Made by a program: the position numbers and the translations under genes
Notes under the pieces: generated by a model
The model's database searches: none
What the model saw: only the letters and a program-made list of their open reading frames with translations
What the model was told of the DNA's origin: nothing
Origin: an uncultured Nocardioides sp.
Lineage (GTDB): Bacteria; Actinomycetota; Actinomycetes; Propionibacteriales; Nocardioidaceae
Length of the DNA stretch: 64,000 nucleotides
Reading direction: 5' to 3'
Assembly (NCBI RefSeq): GCF_947488025.1
Contig: NZ_CANKYS010000015.1
Coordinates: forward strand, 1 to 64,000
Part shown: in pieces, positions 34,118 through 43,666 of the stretch
How the letters are laid out: every line of letters begins with the position of its first letter
Numbering within the stretch: the first letter of the stretch is position 1

Positions 34118-34504
34118 TCAGGAGCCGAGCGTGGCGGTGCACGGCTCGCCGTCGGCAGGCGTGAACGTGACGGCGTACGTCGCGTCGCCGGGGTTGCCGT
34201 CGCTGAAGGCGTCGACGTCGATCTCGCCGTCCTCGTCGGTGGTGCGGGTGCCGGCGAGCAGCGACGTGTCGTCGCGCGTCAGCTCGACCTCCCACTCCTC
34301 ACCGGGGCCGGCCGACTGCAGCTCGGCGCTCACCTCGGTGCCGCCGTCCTCCGCCTCGGCACTGAGCTCCCACGTCGCGCCGCCGCACGTGCCGCGTTCG
34401 CTGGTCTGGGCCTCCACGGCGTTGCCGACGGCCCACCAGGACCCGAGCCCGACCACGACCGCCGCTGCCACGACGCCTCCGATGACTGCCTTCTTCTTCT
34501 GCAC
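34118..34504 (-). CDS. Membrane-anchored small protein B of the paralogue pair
   Basis: 128 residues. N-terminal anchor KKKAVIGGVVAAAVVVGLGSWW, then a domain starting ERGTCGGATWELSAEAEDGG that parallels the product of 33684-34061, including both cysteines (GTC and EPC). The family member here is more acidic. The GTG at 34504 follows GGAGGAGGAAGC. It is 56 bp upstream of its paralogue on the same strand, so the two are probably one transcript. Function unknown; location beside a two-component system suggests an envelope-stress or signalling role (inference). Confidence 0.65.
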   Translation of the reverse strand: MQKKKAVIGGVVAAAVVVGLGSWWAVGNAVEAQTSERGTCGGATWELSAEAEDGGTEVSAELQSAGPGEEWEVELTRDDTSLLAGTRTTDEDGEIDVDAFSDGNPGDATYAVTFTPADGEPCTATLGS

Positions 34505-34707
34505 GCTTCCTCCTCCGTCGTCCGACGCCGGGTGCGGCGCCGTGGAAGGAGGTTCGCGCGGGCGCGGCTAACCGCGCTCCAGCCCGCCGTTAAGGACAGG
34601 CAAAGGCCTGCATCGATCTTTCGCAGAGTCCCCGCTCATGCGGGGAGTCCGTCACTTCGTGGGGTGTACAACCCCCTCCAGGTGTCGGACTTCCCCCGCA
34701 AGTCGCC

Positions 34708-36750
<2,043 letters not shown>

Positions 36751-36762
36751 GCGGTCACTCTA
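36751..36762 (-). promoter_or_regulatory. Leaderless-type -10 box for nadE
   Basis: On the minus strand TAGAGT (complement of 36757-36762) lies 6 nt before the GTG at 36750. No ribosome site precedes the start. Confidence 0.5.
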
Positions 36763-36808
36763 GGGAACTCGGTGGACCACCCCGAGCCCGACGCGACAGG
36801 CTCCCCCC

Positions 36809-37693
36809 ATGGCCCTCGACATCAGCCCCTGCGTCACCGACGACGACTACGAGGAGTGGCGGCGCGTCCGGATCGCCGTCGTGCCCTACGAGCGCACCCA
36901 GTCGCTCGCCGAGCTGCGGGAGGGCGACAAGCCCGCACGTCTCATGCTCCTGGCGCGCGTCGACGGAGAGGTCGTCGGGCACGGACTGGCCCAGCCGTCC
37001 GACACGAGCGGCGGCGGCTCGGTGATCCCGCGGGTGCTGGAGGGCCATCGCCGCCGAGGTGTCGGTACGGCGCTGCTCGAGCGCCTCGTCGCACACGTCG
37101 CCGACCTCGGTCTGCCGACGCTGCGCGCCGGTGCCGACGACGACGCAGCCCTGGCCTTCGCCCACCGATTCGGCTTCAAGGAGGTCAACCGCGAGGTCGA
37201 GCAGACCTGTCGCCTGTCGGGTCCCGTCGAACCGCCCCCGGCCCCCGACGGCGTCGAGGTCGTCACCGCCCAGGAGCGGCCGGGCCTGTGGGAAGCCGCG
37301 TACGAGCGCTTCGGCCTCGAGGCGCTCGCCGACTTCGCCGTCGACACCCCGCTCGACGTCAGCCCCGAGCGGTGGGCGCGTGACTGGCTGGTCGACCCGA
37401 TGTTCCTCGCCCTCCACGACGGCGAGGTCGTCGGGTGCGCCGGGCTCGGTCGCGACGCCGACGAGCCGACCCGCGCCGAGAACGGGCTGACGGCCGTACG
37501 CCGTGACTGGCGCGGCCGCGGCCTCGCGATCCACCTCAAGCTGGTCACCCTGGCCTGGGCCGCCGAGCACGGCATCGCCGAGGTCTACACCTGGACCCAG
37601 GACGGCAACGCCGCGATGCGCACGCTCAACACCCGGCTCGGCTACGAGACGACCCGCGTCGGGATCCAGCTCGCGCGGCCGCTGGACCGCTGA
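36809..37693 (+). CDS. GNAT family N-acetyltransferase, two GNAT folds
   Basis: 294 residues with two acetyltransferase repeats. The first has VIPRVLEGHRRRGVGTALLE, an RRxGxG acetyl-CoA loop near residue 80. The second has TAVRRDWRGRGLAIHLKLV, again RxxGLA near residue 235, followed by TWTQDGNAAMRTLNTRLGYE. Such tandem GNATs include mycothiol synthase MshD-like and antibiotic acetyltransferases; I cannot assign the substrate. A CAGGCT box lies 6 nt before the ATG. Confidence 0.85.
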   Translation: MALDISPCVTDDDYEEWRRVRIAVVPYERTQSLAELREGDKPARLMLLARVDGEVVGHGLAQPSDTSGGGSVIPRVLEGHRRRGVGTALLERLVAHVADLGLPTLRAGADDDAALAFAHRFGFKEVNREVEQTCRLSGPVEPPPAPDGVEVVTAQERPGLWEAAYERFGLEALADFAVDTPLDVSPERWARDWLVDPMFLALHDGEVVGCAGLGRDADEPTRAENGLTAVRRDWRGRGLAIHLKLVTLAWAAEHGIAEVYTWTQDGNAAMRTLNTRLGYETTRVGIQLARPLDR

Positions 37694-37730
37694 CGCGCGA
37701 GAGACCTTTACCCGGCATCGCCGCCGGCCC

Positions 37731-37736
37731 TAGCGT
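37731..37736 (+). promoter_or_regulatory. Leaderless-type -10 box for the sugar-dehydrogenase homologue
   Basis: TAGCGT lies 7 nt before the GTG at 37744, with no ribosome site. Confidence 0.5.
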
Positions 37737-37743
37737 CGACGTC

Positions 37744-38917
37744 GTGCGCCTCACCGTCCGCAGGACCCGCGCGTCCGTGTCCCTCGCCGCCCTCCTCGTC
37801 ACCGGCAGCCTCGCCGGCGGCCTGCCGACCGGGCCACCGCCCTCGGTCGCGGCCGCCGACACCGTGAGCGATCGCGAGGTGCGCGCCCCGCAGCTCCGGG
37901 TCCGCACGGTGGCGCGCGGCCTGCAGCACCCGTGGGACGTCCAGCAGGCAACGGCCGGCCGGCTCGTCGTTTCCGAGCGCGACCGCGCCCGCATCAGCGT
38001 CGTACGCAAGGGCGAGCGACGCACCCTGGCCGACCTGTCGCGGTTGATGTGGGTCTCCGGCGAGACCGGGCTGATGTCCCTCGCCGTCGACCCCGCCGCG
38101 CGCACGCTGTGGGCGTGCCACGGCAGCGCGAGGGGCGGCACCCACGTGCAGGTGAGCCGCTGGTGCGTCGACAGGAGGTGGACCCGTCTCAGCAGCCGTC
38201 GCACCCTTCTCACCGGCCTGCCCTCGACGTCGGGCCGCCACGGCGGCTGCCGGCTGCTGCTCGACCGCGACAGCGACGCCCTTCTCGTCGGCACCGGTGA
38301 CGCCGCGGTCGGCACCAACCCGCGCGACCTCGACTCGCTCGGCGGCAAGGTCCTGCGGGTGCACCGCCGCACCGGCGCGCCGATGTCCGGCAACCCCTTC
38401 GTCGGTGCGAGCAGCGCGCGGCGGTTCGTGTGGACCTACGGCCACCGCAACGTGCAGGGCCTGGCCCAGCGCGACGACGGCTCGGTGTGGTCGGTCGAGC
38501 ACGGCAGCCACCGCGACGACGAGGTCAACCGGCTCGTCGCCGGCGGTGACTACGGCTGGAACCCGGTCCCGGGTTACGACGAGACGGTCCCGATGACCGA
38601 TCAGTCCCTGGCCGGCGAGCAGCAGGACGCCGCCTGGTCCTCCGGTACCCCGACGATCGCCACCTCGGGAGCTGCGTGGGTCCGTGGTTCGCGGTGGGGC
38701 GCGCTCGAGGGGACCCTCGCCCGTCGCTGCGCTGAAGGGCTCTGAGGTGCTGTTCATGCGGTTCGACGCAGCCGGCGCCCTCACCTCGGTGACGCGCCCG
38801 CCCCGGCTGCAGCGGCTCGGCCGGCTGCGGTCGATCACGTCGGCGCGCGACGGCGACCTGCTCGTCACCACCGACAACGGCGCGCGCGACCGCGTCGTAC
38901 GGGTGTCCCCGCGCTGA
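37744..38917 (+). pseudogene. PQQ-dependent sugar dehydrogenase-like secreted protein, frameshifted
   Basis: A signal peptide (SVSLAALLVTGSLAGG) is followed by a glucose/sorbosone dehydrogenase beta-propeller: VARGLQHPWDVQQ at the start, GRHGGCRLLLDRDSDALLVG, RVHRRTGAP, FVWTYGHRNVQGLAQR and VEHGSHRDDEVNRL with the family His. The frame then ends at 38743. The last blades (AALKGSEVLFMRFDAAGALT to VRVSPR) are open in the next frame to 38917. Deleting one C from the CCC at 38720-38722 restores a 390-residue protein. Substrate is not predictable. The defect may be an assembly error. Confidence 0.75.
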
Positions 38918-39016
38918 GCGTGACCGTCGCCACAGCGCCCTACCCGCCGGTCGCGACTAGCCTGAGGAACGGTCCGTGGACTCCATCAGGGAGCCGCGAG
39001 ATGACGAGGAGTGAGC

Positions 39017-39865
39017 ATGCCTGAAGAGACGGCCCCCTACGGCTCAGGCCCGACCGCCCCGGCTGCGCCGGTCAAGCGGGTCCGCACCCATCACCTGCGG
39101 GAGATGAAGGAGCGGGGCGAGAAGATCACCATGCTGACGGCGTACGACATGTACACCGCCGCGACCTTCGACGAGGCCGGCATCGACCTGCTGCTCGTCG
39201 GCGACTCCGCCAGCAACAACGTCCTCGGCAACGAGACCTCCCTCCCGGTCACGGTCGACGAGCTCCTCCCCCTGACCCGTGCCGTGGCGCGGTCGGTGAA
39301 GCGCGCGATGGTCGTCGGCGACCTGCCGTTCGGCAGCTACCAGGCCTCGCCCGAGCAGGGCTACCTCACCGCGGTCCGCTTCATGAAGGAGGCCGGCGCC
39401 CACTGCGTCAAGCTCGAGGGTGGCGCCGAGATGGCCCCCGTCATCGAGAAGTGCACGCAGGGCGGCATCCCCGTCATGGCCCACATCGGCTTCACCCCGC
39501 AGTCCGAGCACACCCTCGGCGGCTACCGCGTCCAGGGTCGCGGCGACGCGAGCGACCGGGTCATCGCCGACGCCCGTGCCGTGCAGGAAGCGGGCGCGTT
39601 CGCCGTCGTGATGGAGATGGTCCCCGGCGACGTCGCGGAGCGGATCAGCAAGGAGCTGACCATCCCGACCATCGGCATCGGCGCGGGCGCCGGCTGCGAT
39701 GGCCAGGTCCTCGTCTGGCAGGACGCCTTCGGCCTGCGCACCGGCCGGATGGCGCGCTTCGTCAAGCAGTACGCCGACGTGCACGGGGTGCTGCTCGAGG
39801 CGGCCCGGGCGTACGCCGACGACGTCCGCGGCGGCACCTTCCCGGGCGCCGAGCACACGTTCTGA
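39017..39865 (+). CDS. panB: 3-methyl-2-oxobutanoate hydroxymethyltransferase PanB
   Basis: 282 residues. Family signatures: KITMLTAYDMYTAATFDEAG, LLVGDSASNNVLGNETSLPV, VGDLPFGSYQASPEQG and AHCVKLEGGAE, with metal-binding acidic residues. It transfers a hydroxymethyl group from methylenetetrahydrofolate to 3-methyl-2-oxobutanoate, the first committed step to pantothenate. The ATG at 39017 is better spaced from the GAGGAG site than the in-frame GTG at 39011. No other pan gene is adjacent. Confidence 0.95.
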   Translation: MPEETAPYGSGPTAPAAPVKRVRTHHLREMKERGEKITMLTAYDMYTAATFDEAGIDLLLVGDSASNNVLGNETSLPVTVDELLPLTRAVARSVKRAMVVGDLPFGSYQASPEQGYLTAVRFMKEAGAHCVKLEGGAEMAPVIEKCTQGGIPVMAHIGFTPQSEHTLGGYRVQGRGDASDRVIADARAVQEAGAFAVVMEMVPGDVAERISKELTIPTIGIGAGAGCDGQVLVWQDAFGLRTGRMARFVKQYADVHGVLLEAARAYADDVRGGTFPGAEHTF

Positions 39866-39947
39866 CGCTCGCGCCGACACGCGGGTCGGTGACAACCCGC
39901 GTCCGGCGCGGCAGGATCGGGCTTCCCGACGACGCGAGGAGCCCTCC

Positions 39948-40529
39948 GTGAGCGAGACCCCGGCCGAGAAGACGGCAGCCACCACGTCCACCGCCAAGAC
40001 GACTCCAGCCAAGAAGACTCCAGCGAAGAAGACGACGGCCAAGAAGACGACGCCCGCGAAGAAGACCGCGGCCAAGAAGACGACTACCAGGAAGACAACG
40101 GCGAAGAAGGCGCCCGCCACGAAGAAGACCGCGGCGAAGTCCACCGCCACGAAGTCGACCGCCAGGAAGACCCCAGCCAAGAAGACCACGACCGCGAAGA
40201 GCACGACCAAGAAGACGACCGCCACGAAGCCGTCCACCAAGCCCGTGGCGACCTCGGCACGGCGCTCCCCTGCCGGGCGGGCCGCCGACGCCGGCAGCCA
40301 GGCGATCAGCACCGCCGCGATGGTCCAGAAGGTCGCGCAGGACACCGCCGAGCGGGTCGCGGCCGAGACGGCGGCCCGGGTGAGCAAGCAGTACGAGGCG
40401 GCGATCGCCGAGCTGACCAAGACCCTCGACAAGAACACCAAGCGCGCCCTGAAGAGCGTCCGTGCCGCCGCCGACGTCGCTCAGGCGGCGAACCCCGTCA
40501 CGGGCAAGAAGAGCAAGAAGAAGAAGTGA
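39948..40529 (+). CDS. Lysine-rich PAKKT-repeat protein, histone H1-like
   Basis: About 193 residues from the GTG at 39948, after GAGGAG. Residues 5-100 are made almost only of K, T and A in AKKT/PAKKT repeats (for example TPAKKTPAKKTTAKKT), as in the basic tails of histone H1 and mycobacterial HupB. The C-terminal third is a helical region (AMVQKVAQDTAERVAAETAA) ending in a lysine cluster KKSKKKK. It probably binds DNA or RNA non-specifically. There is no HU core here, so it is not HupB itself. The repeats are recombination-prone and the length may vary between strains. Confidence 0.78.
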   Translation: MSETPAEKTAATTSTAKTTPAKKTPAKKTTAKKTTPAKKTAAKKTTTRKTTAKKAPATKKTAAKSTATKSTARKTPAKKTTTAKSTTKKTTATKPSTKPVATSARRSPAGRAADAGSQAISTAAMVQKVAQDTAERVAAETAARVSKQYEAAIAELTKTLDKNTKRALKSVRAAADVAQAANPVTGKKSKKKK

Positions 40530-40754
40530 TCAGTTGTCCGGGGTGCCGTCGGTGAGGCCGTCGCCGGAGCCCGGGCCGTCGTCGTTCCACTTCGGGTCGT
40601 TGTCCCACTCCTCGTTGCGCTCCTCGACCTTCTCGAGCGCACGCGAGGCCTCCGCGGACGAGGCGTAGGGCCCGAGGCGGTCGGCGTTCTTGCAGCCGTC
40701 CCTGCCCTCGACCGTGTGGTGGGTCAGGCAGAACCAGTATTCGTTCTCGCTCAT
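40530..40754 (-). CDS. Small conserved actinobacterial protein, 74 residues
   Basis: MSENEYWFCLTHHTVEGRDG, then CKNADRLGPYASSAEASRAL and KVEERNEEWDNDPKW with an acidic glycine-rich tail. The WFCLTHHTVE and GPY.S..EA pattern looks like a short SPOR-like fold or metal-binding (C, HH, C) protein. It is divergent from map with only 22 bp between starts, and it abuts the PAKKT gene end. Function unknown. Confidence 0.72.
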   Translation of the reverse strand: MSENEYWFCLTHHTVEGRDGCKNADRLGPYASSAEASRALEKVEERNEEWDNDPKWNDDGPGSGDGLTDGTPDN

Positions 40755-40764
40755 GCGCCGAAAC

Positions 40765-40770
40765 TACACT
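40765..40770 (+). promoter_or_regulatory. Leaderless-type -10 box for map
   Basis: TACACT lies 6 nt before the GTG at 40777; no ribosome site. It supports this start, which gives the normal N-terminus. Confidence 0.5.
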
Positions 40771-40776
40771 CGCGCC

Positions 40777-41625
40777 GTGCCTGTCGTATCCCCCGCAGAG
40801 GTATCTGCGCGTCGTGCCGTGCCCGCCCACATCGTCCGCCCGGACTACGTCGACCTGCCGAAGCCGCAGCGGTTCACCGGCGAGGAGGTCAAGGACGCCG
40901 AGACCATCGAGCGCATGCGGGTCGCGGGCCGTCTGGCCGCCCAGGCGCGCGACCTCGTCGGCTCCCACGTCGTACCCGGTGTCACCACCGACGAGCTCGA
41001 CCGCATCGGCCACGAGTTCCTCTGCGACCACGGCGCCTACCCCTCGACGCTCGGCTACCGCGGCTTCCCGAAGTCGCTGTGCTCCAGCGTCAACGAGGTG
41101 ATCTGCCACGGCATCCCCGACGCGCGGGTCGTCGAGGACGGCGACATCGTCAACATCGACATCACCGCCTACATCGGCGGCGTCCACGGCGACACCAACG
41201 CCACGTTCCTCGCCGGCGACGTCGACGAGGAGTCCCGCCTGCTCGTCGAGCGCACGAAGGAGGCTCTCGACCGGGCGATCAAGGCGGTCAAGCCCGGCCG
41301 CCGGGTCAACATCATCGGTCGCGTCATCGAGGCGTACGCCAAGCGCTTCGGTTACGGCGTCGTGCGCGACTTCACCGGCCACGGCATCGGCACCGCGTTC
41401 CACTCCGGACTGATCATCCCGCACTACGACGACGAGCGCTTCGACGACGAGATCCGCGTCGGGATGACCTTCACGATCGAGCCCATGCTCAACCTCGGCA
41501 CGCCCGACTACGACATGTGGGACGACGGGTGGACGGTCGTGACCAAGGACCGCCGCCGCTCCGCGCAGTTCGAGCACACCCTCCTCGTCACCGAGGATGG
41601 CGCCGAGGTGCTGACGCACCCCTAG
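40777..41625 (+). CDS. map: Type I methionine aminopeptidase
   Basis: 282 residues. Metal ligands are intact: NIDITAYIGGVHGDTNATF with two Asp, TGHGIGTAFH (His), TFTIEPML (Glu) and QFEHTLLVTE (Glu). The N-terminal extension (about 40 residues; VRPDYVDLPKPQRFTGEEVK) is typical of actinobacterial MetAP with an SH3-like linker. It removes the initiator methionine from nascent proteins. It is followed within 11 bp by the RNase P RNA gene. Confidence 0.95.
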   Translation: MPVVSPAEVSARRAVPAHIVRPDYVDLPKPQRFTGEEVKDAETIERMRVAGRLAAQARDLVGSHVVPGVTTDELDRIGHEFLCDHGAYPSTLGYRGFPKSLCSSVNEVICHGIPDARVVEDGDIVNIDITAYIGGVHGDTNATFLAGDVDEESRLLVERTKEALDRAIKAVKPGRRVNIIGRVIEAYAKRFGYGVVRDFTGHGIGTAFHSGLIIPHYDDERFDDEIRVGMTFTIEPMLNLGTPDYDMWDDGWTVVTKDRRRSAQFEHTLLVTEDGAEVLTHP

Positions 41626-41635
41626 ACTCGGCTCT

Positions 41636-42006
41636 GAGTGGGTCGGCCGGGCGGCCGCGGCACCACACCTTCGGTGAGGCGTCGAGGAAGGTCCGGGCTC
41701 CACAGGGCAGGGTGGTGGCCAACAGCCACCCGGGGAAACCCGCGGGATCAGTGCCACAGAGAACAGACCGCCTCCCGGCGTGCCGGGCGGTAAGGGTGAA
41801 ACGGTGGTGCAAGAGACCACCAGTGCGCCGGGCGACCGGCGCAGCTAGGCAAACCCCACCCGGAGCAAGATCAGACAGGATGCGTTCGAGGGCGGCCCGC
41901 CCGAGCATCCGGGTAGATCGCACCAGGCGGCCGGCAACGGTCGTCGCAGATGGATGGTCGCCCCCGCGTGAGCGGGACAGAACCCGGCCTACAGGCCGAC
42001 CCACTC
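41636..42006 (+). ncRNA. rnpB: RNase P RNA, type A
   Basis: About 371 nt. The ends pair perfectly over 13 bp (GAGTGGGTCGGCC at 41636 with its complement ending at 42006), forming P1. The conserved core is clear: GAGGAAGGTCCGGGCTCCACA near 41681 (split: GAGGAAAGTCC-type CR-I, then GGGCTCC), GGTAAGGGTGAAACGGTG, AGGCAAACCCC near 41847, and AGATGGATGGTCG with CGGGACAGAACCCGGCCTACA at the 3' side (CR-V). The catalytic RNA matures tRNA 5' ends with RnpA. Its last 24 bases are also part of the 26-bp attachment core, so the integrated element keeps the gene intact. Confidence 0.95.
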
Positions 42007-42008
42007 CC
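41983..42008 (+). repeat. Left attachment site within the rnpB end
   Basis: 26 bp identical to 58340-58365; core GGCCTACAGGCCGACCCACT. It spans the 3' strand of rnpB helix P1 and 2 bp beyond. Confidence 0.88.
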
Positions 42009-42013
42009 TACAG

Positions 42014-42074
42014 GCCTCTGACCTGCGAAAACGTGATCACGACACCGCTGTAGTCCGCAGATAGTCCGCAAGAG
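42014..42074. other. Left-end recombinase arm-type sites
   Basis: AGTCCGCA occurs at 42052-42059 and 42063-42070, 11 bp apart, followed by AGA. At 42014-42037 lies the inverted form of a 24-bp segment that recurs near the right end (core TCTGACCTGCG at 42017-42027). One-turn-spaced short repeats inside an att site are what arm-binding domains of tyrosine recombinases, or an excisionase, recognise. Confidence 0.6.
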
Positions 42075-42144
42075 AAAAACTCTTGAGTCTTCAACTACCG
42101 TCGCTGATCGGCTCGAATCGCCACCGAGCCGAGGCCTCCCGGCC

Positions 42145-42150
42145 TAGGGT
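42145..42150 (+). promoter_or_regulatory. Leaderless-type -10 box for the NERD relic
   Basis: TAGGGT lies 6 nt before a GTG at 42157 that begins the relic reading frame. Confidence 0.4.
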
Positions 42151-42156
42151 CGCGGT

Positions 42157-42540
42157 GTGTCCGAAGGTGCCGACGAGAAGCGGATGAAGCTCCGGTTCAC
42201 CGGCGTCTGCCGGGTGTGCGACACGGATCTTCCGGCCCGGGTCGAGGCGATCTACGAGCGGGCGGCCGAGACCGCCCGCTGCATGGACCGCTCCCCCACC
42301 TCGGCTCCCCTGCCTCACCGCTGGTCGAGGAGAGCGCTATGCGCCCGTCACGAGACCCCGAACCCCTCGACCCCAGCACCCCGGGCGCCTCAGCCCGCCG
42401 CGCGTAGCGAACGCCGCCATGCCCCTAGCGCGAAGCCCGCGTCCGGCGAGCAGCACCCGAGGCTCGGCGGGTCGTTCCTCCCCGTCACCCGTGAACCACA
42501 CGCGATGAAGGCGTGGGGCACCGACCTGACGCACAGAGTG
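42157..42540 (+). pseudogene. Relic of a NERD-domain (nuclease-related) protein
   Basis: The first 45 codons read KRMKLRFTGVCRVCDTDLPA and VEAIYERAAETARCMD, the cysteine-containing N-terminus seen in actinobacterial nuclease-related-domain proteins. A later piece (LDPSTPGASARR) and then ERRHAPSAKPASGEQHPRLGG with VTREPHAMKAWGT also fit that family but lie in different frames, with an internal gap and several stops. The rest of the gene is absent. It is therefore a degraded remnant, lying just inside the element's left end. Moderately confident in family, high confidence that it is not an intact gene. Confidence 0.55.
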
Positions 42541-42704
42541 CCGGAGGCGCAGTTACCTTCTGTTTGCGATACGTGGACCCCAACGATGCGCCCATTCTGT
42601 ATTGGGCCACCCACGCCATGCACCGCGTATGACGCACAGATGAACCAGATCTGGTCGTCGGCACCGCGCAGTCGAGCTTGAGCGGCGATGTCCCCGAGCG
42701 GCGC

Positions 42705-42710
42705 TACGTT
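42705..42710 (+). promoter_or_regulatory. Leaderless-type -10 box ahead of the hamA region
   Basis: TACGTT lies 7 nt before the ATG at 42718. This is the only good promoter signal upstream of hamA, so it probably drives the whole defence operon. Confidence 0.5.
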
Positions 42711-42717
42711 AGACAGG

Positions 42718-42837
42718 ATGGCTGCCTCCATCGGTATGACGACGCCAACCCCAAGTGGGACCGGAGCCCGAGAAAGATTGATTGCAAATGCCAAGATTCA
42801 TGCCGAGAGTGATTTGAATGCCTCACAAGGCACATAG
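42718..42837 (+). CDS. Small ORF leading the hamA-hamB operon, 39 residues
   Basis: ATG at 42718, 7 nt after a TACGTT box, runs to a TAG at 42835 and overlaps the hamA start (42818) by 20 bp. The product has a flexible start (TTPTPSGTGAR) and one amphipathic helix (RERLIANAKIHAESDLN). It may be a leader peptide that couples translation to hamA, or the truncated N-terminus of a lost regulator. Not recognised; real translation is inferred from promoter position only. Confidence 0.4.
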   Translation: MAASIGMTTPTPSGTGARERLIANAKIHAESDLNASQGT

Positions 42838-43666
42838 CCAACTTCCGACCGTTTGGTTCGACGCTTGGCTGGAAGCGAACAGGACCCAAAACACCCCGTA
42901 CGGCACCACTTTTCACACAGAAAAGGATCGTCCAGCGGAAGCCGCCGACCTGCTCGCGGAGATACTATATCGGTCAAAGACGACAGGAAATCGCCTGCAG
43001 AGGCTTTTACAACGAGTCAACTGGATCTCGTCAAGCGCTCGGCTCGACATTCCAAACACTGTCCAAAACCAGCTCGGCGATTTCGGCGAAGTTGTTGCCA
43101 TTGGCGTACTAGAGGTTTTTAAAGGTCTCTACGTCCCAGTGGTAAAGCTTCGCTATCAGATGGACAAGGACCAGAGCCTACATGGCACAGACATCGTCGG
43201 GTTCGAGTTCGATGAAGACGACAACCTAGTGTCGCTACATTTTTGCGAGGTCAAAACAGCTACCAGCACAAAGTCCAACGCGCGAGCGGCGGTCGGCGCA
43301 GCTCATCAGCAACTCGCTGACGACCGCGCGTTGCACTTCACCGACACGTTAGAATTTCTCGCCGAACGTCTGGACGATGTAAACCCAAGCGTCGCGGAAG
43401 CATTCGAGGAGTTTCTCGCATCTCGCGAGGACGGCATGGATGGGTCCTACCGAATTTTGTTGCTCACGGATCCAAGCATCTACGACCCGACCGTAATCGA
43501 ACGGATACCGGAACCGCCAGACCTACAAGAACCACTCGAGTTAGATATCGTCCACGTTGCGGAACTTCGAGCATTGATTGAAGAGACTTGGCCGATTGTG
43601 GCGCAGCGCGTAGCCGCCGACCCAGCCAAGCGGTTGCCGCTGTCAGGAGCGACGGATGCCGATTAG
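42818..43666 (+). CDS. hamA: Hachiman-like nuclease HamA (DUF1837)
   Basis: 282 residues. The nuclease core is visible between about residues 85 and 150: LGDFGEVVAIGVLE (Glu of the helix), LHGTDIVGFEF (catalytic Asp) and FCEVKTATST (E-x-K), a PD-(D/E)XK arrangement as in HamA of Hachiman phage-defence systems. The N-terminal 80 residues contain a helical region. In Hachiman, HamA is held inactive by the HamB helicase and degrades DNA when released. Here it overlaps hamB by 11 bp, so the pair is coupled. GC is well below the chromosome, showing foreign origin. Family call rests on motif order and partner. Confidence 0.75.
   Translation: MPHKAHSQLPTVWFDAWLEANRTQNTPYGTTFHTEKDRPAEAADLLAEILYRSKTTGNRLQRLLQRVNWISSSARLDIPNTVQNQLGDFGEVVAIGVLEVFKGLYVPVVKLRYQMDKDQSLHGTDIVGFEFDEDDNLVSLHFCEVKTATSTKSNARAAVGAAHQQLADDRALHFTDTLEFLAERLDDVNPSVAEAFEEFLASREDGMDGSYRILLLTDPSIYDPTVIERIPEPPDLQEPLELDIVHVAELRALIEETWPIVAQRVAADPAKRLPLSGATDAD

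Noticed and set aside
39950..40240. CRISPR-like or minisatellite array.
   Set aside because: The repeats are short imperfect coding repeats (AAG AAG ACN) in a K/T/A-rich protein with no spacers.
41983..42008. tRNA gene as the integration target.
   Set aside because: The repeated core belongs to the P1 end of a complete RNase P RNA, and no cloverleaf can be drawn.
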